DNA of 64,000 nucleotides from JACOMY01 sp046233115 (GTDB taxonomy: Bacteria > Pseudomonadota > Alphaproteobacteria > Kiloniellales > JACOMY01): the NCBI GenBank assembly GCA_046233115.1, contig JBJXHM010000010.1:62001-126000 (forward strand). Reading direction: 5' to 3'. A program made the position numbers and the translations under genes. Positions 28,217 to 34,544 of the stretch are shown piece after piece; position 1 is the stretch's first letter, and each line of letters opens with the position of its first letter. The notes beneath the pieces were generated by a model. It saw only the letters and a list, made by a program, of their open reading frames with translations, did not search any database and was not told the origin of the DNA.

Positions 28217-28698
28217 TCGCGCCGGCTGCGGCCGATTGGGAGCAAGAGGATCCGGGGCCGGAGGAAGCCCCGGATCCGCTCCAAGGCCCCTTCCTCCGCG
28301 TTTTCGGCAGCCGTGACATCGCCCGTATCGCCACCGTGGCGCGGGCGCTGCAGCGGTCTGCCGTCGTGGTCTCCGACGGTGCCGTGGGCTGGCACCTCTT
28401 CGCCGCCATGATCCATGCGGCCGAAGCCGACGACGCCCCCCTGACCTTCCTCTTCGATGCCGCCGACTCTGCGGGAGCCGCCGTCGAGGCGCTGCGCGCC
28501 GGCGCCGGCCTGGTGCTTTGCGAGGCGACCCCGGCGCAGTGCGAGAGCCTGGCCACCCTGGCCGAGGTGACCGGCGCCACCCTGCTTGACCGCATGCCGG
28601 CCGAGGTTCTGGAATGCGCCGATGTCGAGGCGCTGAAGGCGGCCTTAAGAGGCAGCGCCGCGCCCGGCCCCGTTGGCGGGGAAGGACGGCCGCAATGA
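28213..28698 (+). CDS. Uncharacterised protein coupled to gap and thiE-like gene
   Basis: I do not recognise this roughly 160-residue protein. It has an alternating Ala/Leu-rich alpha/beta character (ARIATVARALQRSAVVVSDG, AGAGLVLCEATPAQCESLAT), resembling half of a TIM barrel or a Rossmann-like fold, with no signal peptide or membrane span. Its TGA overlaps the ATG of the next gene (ATGA at 28695-28698), strong evidence that it is translated. The start is unclear: no ATG exists before codon 65. A CTG at 28213 overlaps the gap stop and GTG 28336 is the next candidate. Confidence 0.55.
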   Translation: MIAPAAADWEQEDPGPEEAPDPLQGPFLRVFGSRDIARIATVARALQRSAVVVSDGAVGWHLFAAMIHAAEADDAPLTFLFDAADSAGAAVEALRAGAGLVLCEATPAQCESLATLAEVTGATLLDRMPAEVLECADVEALKAALRGSAAPGPVGGEGRPQ

Positions 28699-29336
28699 GT
28701 GACTGCAATTTCTACCTGGTGACGCCGATCGGTCTGGCGACCGACAGCCTGGACCTCGACCGCTTTGCCGAGATGCTGCGCGCGGCCCTGCAGGGGCCGA
28801 GGGTGGAAGCCCTGCTGCTGCGCACCGCCGGCGCCGAAGCTCGCGTCAGCGACGACAACCTGCGCCGCCAGATCGAGACCCTGCTGCCGCTGGCCCATGC
28901 CGCCGGCGTACCCCTGGTGCTGGAGGAGCGCGCCGACCTGGTGCAGTCCGAAGGCTGCGACGGCGTGCACCTGCTGGCCGACAAGGCGCGGGTCCAGGCC
29001 GTGCGCCGGGCGCTGGGCGACGACGCCATCGTCGGTGCCGCCTGCGGCGGGTCCCGCCACAGCGCCATGGAGGCCGGCGAGGCCGGCGCCGACTACGTCA
29101 GCTTCGGCCACTTCGATCCCGAGCCGCAGCCGCCGGATCCCGACCTGCTGAGCTGGTGGCAGGAGATGATGGAGCTGCCCTGCGTCGCCATGGGCGGCAT
29201 CACCCTGGAGAACGCGGCCGACTACGCCACCGCCGGCGCCGACTTCCTGGCGCTGCGCAACGGCGTCTGGAACTACCCGCGCGGGCCGCAAGCGGCGATC
29301 AAGGCCTTCGCGAAAGCCCTGAAGGACGCCGAGTAG
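28695..29336 (+). CDS. ThiE/TenI-like thiamine phosphate synthase family protein
   Basis: The family joins HMP-PP and thiazole phosphate to thiamine phosphate, or (TenI) aromatises the thiazole. The 213-residue TIM-barrel product shows the family layout: FYLVTPIGL, LVLEERADLVQSEGCDGVHL, GSRHSAMEAGEAGADYVSFG and VAMGGITLENAADYATAGAD. It is divergent at the active site. The usual HLGQ-D stretch reads HLLADKA and the GxSxH turn is CGGSRH, so catalytic identity is uncertain. It overlaps the preceding ORF by four bases. Confidence 0.75.
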   Translation: MSDCNFYLVTPIGLATDSLDLDRFAEMLRAALQGPRVEALLLRTAGAEARVSDDNLRRQIETLLPLAHAAGVPLVLEERADLVQSEGCDGVHLLADKARVQAVRRALGDDAIVGAACGGSRHSAMEAGEAGADYVSFGHFDPEPQPPDPDLLSWWQEMMELPCVAMGGITLENAADYATAGADFLALRNGVWNYPRGPQAAIKAFAKALKDAE

Positions 29337-29414
29337 GGTTCCGCTCCCTCCGTCGCATCGTAACCTGGTCGTGCTAGAACCTGGCCGGCAACGGCAGCTC
29401 CCGGAGGACACAGC

Positions 29415-30212
29415 ATGAGCGCACCGCAGATCGAGGCTTTCCGTCCCTTCGCCGAGCATCTGGCAAGTCTCGCCTGCCAGACCGTGCTGGGCCTGAAGGC
29501 GGCCGCCACCACCGAGTTCAAGCCCGACGGCTCCCCAGTCACCTCGGTCGACCGCGGGGTCGAGGCGGCCCTGCGCCTGGCGATCGAGACCCATCACCCC
29601 GAGCACGGCATCGTCGGCGAGGAGTACGGCAACAAGCGGCCCGACGCGGAGTGGGTCTGGGTTCTCGATCCGATCGACGGCACCCGCAGCTTCGTCGCCG
29701 GCCTGCCCGGCTACGGCGTGCTGATCGCGCTCTGCCGGCAGGGTACGCCGCTGCTGGGCGTCATCGCCCAGCCGGAGACCGGCCAGGTCCACCTCGGCAT
29801 GCCCGGCATCGGCGCCTGGCTGAACGGCAGCCCGATCCGCACCCGCCAGGTCACCAGCCTCGGCGAAGCCTTCGCCAACCTGGCGGACGTGGAGGCCCAT
29901 ACGCCCACCAGCCTGAAGGCCTACGAGGCGCTGCGGCGGGCCTCGCGCTGGAACATCTACGACGGGAGCTGCCTCGGCTACGGCGCGCTCGCCGCCGGCA
30001 AGCAGGACATCTGCCTCTCCGGCACCAACCTCGATAACTACGATCTCTGCGCCCTGGTTGCGGTGGTCGGCGGAGCCGGTGGCGCGATCAGCGACTGGCA
30101 GGGCGGTGCCCTGGGCCTGGCCTCCAGGGGCGCCATCATGGCCGCGGCGACGCCAGCGCTGCACGCGGAGCTGCTGGCGCTGGTAGCCGAGGCCTGCGGC
30201 CCTGCAGTCTAG
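29415..30212 (+). CDS. hisN: Inositol monophosphatase family protein (HisN-like histidinol phosphatase)
   Basis: A Mg-dependent phosphatase of the IMPase superfamily. The 265-residue product carries the metal motifs HGIVGEEYG (Glu), WVLDPIDGTRSFVAGLPGYG (two Asp) and NLDNYDLCALVAVVGGAGG (final Asp). The variant GTRSF followed by GLPGYGVLIALC is characteristic of the HisN branch that dephosphorylates histidinol phosphate rather than of SuhB. GGAGG precedes the start. No other his genes are nearby, so substrate assignment remains inference. Confidence 0.75.
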   Translation: MSAPQIEAFRPFAEHLASLACQTVLGLKAAATTEFKPDGSPVTSVDRGVEAALRLAIETHHPEHGIVGEEYGNKRPDAEWVWVLDPIDGTRSFVAGLPGYGVLIALCRQGTPLLGVIAQPETGQVHLGMPGIGAWLNGSPIRTRQVTSLGEAFANLADVEAHTPTSLKAYEALRRASRWNIYDGSCLGYGALAAGKQDICLSGTNLDNYDLCALVAVVGGAGGAISDWQGGALGLASRGAIMAAATPALHAELLALVAEACGPAV

Positions 30213-30326
30213 GCAGCGCAGGTCCCTCTTCTTCGGGCTTGGCTTGCCCCACCCGGCGGCGGCAGATTGCCCGGCTGACGAGGCACGCGCAGAGGTGGGC
30301 CGTCGAGAGAACAGAAAGGAAAGCCC

Positions 30327-31130
30327 ATGGCGCCGCGATCCCCCCTGATCAACGTGATGGTCCGCGCAGCCCAGCGCGCAGCGCGCGGTCTGAAACGCGA
30401 CTTCGGCGAGATCGAGCACCTGCAGGTCTCCAAGAAGGGACCGGCCGATTTCGTCTCCACCGCCGACCTGCAGGCCGACAAGATCCTGCGCGAAGAGCTG
30501 CTGAAGGGCCGGCCCGGTTTCGGCCTCTTGAGTGAGGAGGGCAGCCTCAAGGAACCGGATGCCGAGGGCAGGCGCTGGATCGTCGACCCGCTGGACGGCA
30601 CCACCAACTTTCTGCACGGCCTGCCGCACTTCGCCATCTCCATCGGCCTGGAGCAGCGCGGCACCCTGCACGCCGCCGTGGTCTACGACCCGATCAAGGA
30701 CGAGCTGTTCCACGCCGAGCGCGGCGGCGGCGCCTTCCTCAACGACCGCCGGCTACGGGTCTCGGCCCGAAGCCGGCTGGAGGAGTCGTTGATCGCGACC
30801 GGTATGCCCTTCAAGGGCAAGCCCGGGCACGAGGTCTTTGCCGCCGAGCTGAACCAGGTGATGGACAAGACCGCCGGCGTGCGCCGCTGGGGCGTCGCCG
30901 CGCTGGACCTGGCCTATGTCGCCGCCGGGCGCTTCGACGCCTTCTGGGAGCGCGGCCTGAAGTCCTGGGACATTGCCGCCGGCATCCTGCTGGTGCGCGA
31001 GGCCGGCGGCTACGTCAGCGCCATCGACGGCCGCGACGTCACCCTGGACGGTGGCTCGCTACTGGCCTGCAACGGTGAACTTCACGGCGAGATGGTGCGG
31101 CTTCTGGCTGCGGCCAAGAAAACCGGCTGA
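30327..31130 (+). CDS. suhB: Inositol-1-monophosphatase (SuhB)
   Basis: IMPase-family enzyme; in E. coli SuhB also joins rRNA antitermination complexes. The 267-residue product has FGLLSEEG (metal Glu), WIVDPLDGTTNFLHGLPHFA (Asp pair with the canonical GTTNF) and LKSWDIAAGILLVREAGG. It follows the hisN-like gene by 114 bp. The two adjacent family members belong to clearly different branches, so this is not a recent duplication. Confidence 0.94.
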   Translation: MAPRSPLINVMVRAAQRAARGLKRDFGEIEHLQVSKKGPADFVSTADLQADKILREELLKGRPGFGLLSEEGSLKEPDAEGRRWIVDPLDGTTNFLHGLPHFAISIGLEQRGTLHAAVVYDPIKDELFHAERGGGAFLNDRRLRVSARSRLEESLIATGMPFKGKPGHEVFAAELNQVMDKTAGVRRWGVAALDLAYVAAGRFDAFWERGLKSWDIAAGILLVREAGGYVSAIDGRDVTLDGGSLLACNGELHGEMVRLLAAAKKTG

Positions 31131-31450
31131 TCGGCGACACTCCCGGCGCCAAGGGCGGCTGTGTTACTCTGGCGCCTGCCTCGCACGCCTCTTGTGATCT
31201 GCCTGTTTGCGCTGGATGTTTGCGCTGACAGGCGCCTACAGGTAAGACACGGGTGGTAGGGTGAGAGGGGCAGAGTGACGCGCGCCCAGTGGTTGGCCGA
31301 CCTCCGCCGCAGTATGAAGGCGCTGGGGAACTAAGGCGCTGGGGAACTAAGGCGATTGTCTGGTCGCGGACCAGCGCCTAGTGTCGCGCCGGGGGAGAGT
31401 CCTGGTGGTGTGAGATCCTGGCGCGCGCGAGGAGGGTAGAGAGCCTGAGC
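31131..31450. other. Intergenic leader ahead of the OmpA-domain gene
   Basis: A 320-bp gap containing several short repeats: an 11-base direct repeat TGTTTGCGCTG (around 31203-31226), a 16-base tandem duplication (listed separately) and a CTGGTC-GCG-GACCAG hairpin around 31361-31375. A 19-codon frame beginning GTG 31275 has a purine-rich stretch before it but no support beyond that. No promoter was clear. Confidence 0.5.
31317..31354 (+). repeat. Tandem 16-bp duplication
   Basis: The unit AAGGCGCTGGGGAACT occurs twice without spacing (31317-31332, 31333-31348) and its first six bases follow a third time. Each copy supplies a TAA. It looks like a recent replication-slippage duplication in the leader of the OmpA-domain gene. 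Confidence 0.85.
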
Positions 31451-33298
31451 ATGGGCAAGCAGATGATGAACAAGCACGCTGTCGATCAGCGCCGACGACT
31501 GCGCCTGCTCGCGGGCGTGGCGACCCTGGCGCTCTCTGCCCTCGTTTCGGCCGAAGCGGCTGCCCAGAGCTACGGCGGCGGTTCTCCCAACGTGATCGTC
31601 AACACCGGCGTGCTGAACAGCCTGGGCCCCAGCGGCGCGGTGCCGGCCATCCCGGTCTCTCCCGTCACTCCTGGCGGCGCCTATAGCAGCTACGGCGGCG
31701 GAGCGCAGACCGGTTCCTATGCCTACCAGGGCGGCAACACCCGGGTGCTGGTCCGGCCGGGTGCGCTGCTCTATCCGCCGCTGACCGATCCGCGCTCGCA
31801 GATCACGGTCCCGCAGGCACAGCTTCCGGCCCTGCAGCAGCCCTACGGCCAGCCGGCCCAGCTCGGTAGCGGCGGCAAGCTGGCACCGACCCTGATTCGC
31901 CCCGGCACGGGACCGCAGGTGGTCACCGCGCCGGTGCCGCAGCAGCGCCTGGCGCCGATGCCGGCACCGACCACCAGCCGCGCCCTGGCTCCGGCACCGC
32001 GTCCGGCTCCGGCACCGCAGCCTGCCCCCCAGCCAGCGGCCCGCCCGGCACCCAGCCCGGCACCGGCTCCCGCCCCGGTCGCAGCCCGTCCGGCCCCCAG
32101 CCCGGCGCCCGCGCCCGCTCCGGTCGCAGCCCGCCCGGCGCCGAGCCCGGCCCCCGCTCCAGCACCGCTTCCCGCCCCGGCCCCAGCGCCGATGGCCAGC
32201 AAGCCGACCGTGCCGGCCACGCCACCCAAGGACTCTTTCGCCAGCCTGCCGTCTGCAGGCGGCATCCAGGCCACGCCGTCGATCAGCCCAGCGCCGAGTC
32301 CTGCGCCGGCGGCCGCTGCTCCGGCACCGACGCCTGCCCCAGCCCCGATGCCGGCACCGGCGCCGGCTCCGGTTGCCGCGCCCAGCCCGGCGCCCTCCCC
32401 AGCTCCGGCGCCGCAAACGGCAGCAGCCCCGGTTTCCAGCGGCGGCCTCTCGATCTCGCCGGGCTCCAGTTCCGGCAGCAGCGACCTGCCGAACCTCTCG
32501 GCTGGCAGCGGCTCCACCGCAGGCAGCGGGTCTGTCACCATCACCCCGGCACCCGGCACCCGCATCGCCGCGCCGACGCCTACACCCGCGCCCGCACCGA
32601 GCCCGGCCCAGCAGACCGCTGCGGCCCCGGCTCCCAGCTCGCCGACCGGCAGCAGCTCCGGCGTAACCATAACTCCGGCACCGGGATTCAAGGCGCCGAG
32701 CCCGGCGCCCAGTGCCTCCTCCGGCAGCGGCGTTAGCATCGTCAGCGGCGGTGGCGGCCTCGGCAGCTCAAGCAACGGTTCTGGCACCAGCTCCGGCAGC
32801 GGCGTGACCATCAGCCAGCCCGGCAGCAGCCCAGCCCCCTCCTCCAGTCAGATTGCCAGCGCTGCGCCCTCGCCGGCGCCGAGCCCGATGCCGGCACCCG
32901 CCCCGGCACCGGTCGCAGCACCCAGCCCGACGCCAACGCCCGCACCCGCGGTCACGACCGCCGCCCCGGCACCGGCGCCGACGGCAAGCGGCGGGACCCA
33001 GCAGTTGCTCTTCGATCCCGGCTCGGCCGAGCTGACCCAGAGCGACATGACGACCCTGGATTCGATCGCCCGACAGATGCAGGAGGACGACACTCTGCGG
33101 CTGGAGCTGCTGGCCTACGCCGCGGCACAGGACGGCAGTTCGTCCGACGCGCGCCGCCTGTCGCTGTCGCGTGCCCTGGCGGTCCGAGCCTACCTGATCG
33201 ACAAGGGCATCCGCACGGCGCGCTTCATCGTACGCGCCCAGGGCGATCGCTACGGCAACGGCCCGGCAGACCGCGTCGACCTCAGCTACCGCAGCTAG
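31451..33298 (+). CDS. Pro/Ala-rich secreted protein with C-terminal OmpA-like domain
   Basis: The 615-residue product has an N-terminal signal peptide (LLAGVATLALSALVSAEAAA, cleavage near residue 38). A Gly/Tyr-containing segment follows, then roughly 350 residues of Pro/Ala/Ser low complexity, including three near-identical 15-residue copies of RPAPSPAPAPAPVAA (about 32040-32175). It ends with an OmpA-like domain of about 95 residues (LLFDPGSAELTQSDMTTLD, then LSLSRALAVRAYLIDKGI). The domain has lost the usual GHTD loop: LELLAYAAAQDGSSSDARR stands there, so peptidoglycan binding is questionable. The linker is long enough to cross the periplasm. It precedes the MotA-like gene on the same strand. 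Confidence 0.85.
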   Translation: MGKQMMNKHAVDQRRRLRLLAGVATLALSALVSAEAAAQSYGGGSPNVIVNTGVLNSLGPSGAVPAIPVSPVTPGGAYSSYGGGAQTGSYAYQGGNTRVLVRPGALLYPPLTDPRSQITVPQAQLPALQQPYGQPAQLGSGGKLAPTLIRPGTGPQVVTAPVPQQRLAPMPAPTTSRALAPAPRPAPAPQPAPQPAARPAPSPAPAPAPVAARPAPSPAPAPAPVAARPAPSPAPAPAPLPAPAPAPMASKPTVPATPPKDSFASLPSAGGIQATPSISPAPSPAPAAAAPAPTPAPAPMPAPAPAPVAAPSPAPSPAPAPQTAAAPVSSGGLSISPGSSSGSSDLPNLSAGSGSTAGSGSVTITPAPGTRIAAPTPTPAPAPSPAQQTAAAPAPSSPTGSSSGVTITPAPGFKAPSPAPSASSGSGVSIVSGGGGLGSSSNGSGTSSGSGVTISQPGSSPAPSSSQIASAAPSPAPSPMPAPAPAPVAAPSPTPTPAPAVTTAAPAPAPTASGGTQQLLFDPGSAELTQSDMTTLDSIARQMQEDDTLRLELLAYAAAQDGSSSDARRLSLSRALAVRAYLIDKGIRTARFIVRAQGDRYGNGPADRVDLSYRS

Positions 33299-33392
33299 AC
33301 GGGGCGGGACGCGTGCAGACCTCGGCCGCCTTGCACGCCTGGGACCGGAGCGCCGAAGTTCGGCCGACTGACATCCGGCTGGAGGCGATGCG

Positions 33393-34544
33393 ATGATCCG
33401 ACCGCTGCGCTACCTGCTGCGCATGCTGGTCTTCCTGCTGGCGGTTGCGGTCGTCTGCGCCCTGCTGGGCCCCGGCCTCTGGCGCGCCTTCATCGCCAGC
33501 CCCTTCCTCAACGGCGTGATCCTGGCCGTCGCCTTCATCGGCAGCCTGCACACCATCCGACAGGTGCTGCTACTCGGCCCCGAGGTGCGCTGGCTGCAGT
33601 TGCTGCAGGAGGAGACGCGGGAGCGCCTCTTCTATCCCGACTCGCTGAAACAGCTGCCGCCGCCGCGGGTGCTGGGCCCCATGGCCCGCATGCTGGGCGA
33701 GCGTCGCGGCCGGGTCAGCCTCTCGACCCTGTCGATGCGCACTCTGCTGGACGGCATTCAGATCCGCATCGACGAGGCCCACGACCTCTCCCGCTATCTG
33801 GTCGGTCTGCTGATCTTCCTGGGCCTGCTCGGCACCTTCTGGGGTCTGGCCGAGACCGTGGGGGCGGTCGGCGACACCATCGCCGGCTTACAGGCCCAGT
33901 CGGGCAGCAGCATCGACCTGCTGCAGCAACTCCAGCAGAGCCTGGAGCGGCCGCTCTCCGGCATGAGCACCGCCTTCACCTCCTCGCTCTTCGGCCTGGC
34001 CGCCTCGCTGATCGTCGGCTTCCTGGAGCTGCAGTCCTCACAGGCGCACAACCGCTTCATGCAGGACCTGGAGGAATGGCTGGCCGGCATGACCAAGCTC
34101 TCCGGCGGCGCGGTCAGCAGCGCTGACGGCGAGGGCTCGGTCCCGGCCTACGTGCAGGCCCTGCTGGAGCATACCGCCGACAGTCTGGACAGCCTGCAGC
34201 GCACCCTCTCCCGCAACGAGGAGGAGCGCCAGTCGCTCACCGACAACCTGGGCCTGATCGGCGAGCGGCTGGGTAACCTGGCGACCCAGAACCATGCGCA
34301 GCAGGCTGCCTTCGCCAGCTTGATCGACACCCAGACCCAGCTCCGCCAGACCCTGCAGCTCATGGCCGAAGGCCGCGGCGGCGCCGAGCAGGGCTCGCTG
34401 CAGTACCTGCGCGCCATGCATGCCTCGATGGAACGGATGGCGGCCGAGCTCGACAAGGGACGCGGCCAGGTCATCCAGGAGATGCGCAACGAAATCCGCC
34501 TGCTGGCCCGGACGATCGCAGCACTGGCCGAAGAGGGTAAGTGA
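33393..34544 (+). CDS. MotA/TolQ/ExbB-like proton-channel protein
   Basis: The 383-residue product has four predicted membrane spans (about residues 7-28, 38-60, 135-157, 194-212). The third carries the family motif YLVGLLIFLGLLGTFWGLAE, as in TolQ/ExbB, and the fourth AFTSSLFGLAASLIVGFLEL. A C-terminal cytoplasmic tail of about 160 residues is strongly helical (SLQRTLSRNEEERQSLTDNL) and probably coiled coil. The stop overlaps the next start (TGATG), so it forms a coupled pair with the MotB-like gene. It is distinct from TolQ at 17 kb. Function in the cell is not known to me. Confidence 0.85.
   Translation: MIRPLRYLLRMLVFLLAVAVVCALLGPGLWRAFIASPFLNGVILAVAFIGSLHTIRQVLLLGPEVRWLQLLQEETRERLFYPDSLKQLPPPRVLGPMARMLGERRGRVSLSTLSMRTLLDGIQIRIDEAHDLSRYLVGLLIFLGLLGTFWGLAETVGAVGDTIAGLQAQSGSSIDLLQQLQQSLERPLSGMSTAFTSSLFGLAASLIVGFLELQSSQAHNRFMQDLEEWLAGMTKLSGGAVSSADGEGSVPAYVQALLEHTADSLDSLQRTLSRNEEERQSLTDNLGLIGERLGNLATQNHAQQAAFASLIDTQTQLRQTLQLMAEGRGGAEQGSLQYLRAMHASMERMAAELDKGRGQVIQEMRNEIRLLARTIAALAEEGK

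Noticed and set aside
32040..32175. Regularly spaced repeats that could suggest a CRISPR array or minisatellite
   Set aside because: They are in-frame 45-base coding repeats of a Pro/Ala unit inside one open gene, with no unique spacers and no cas genes.
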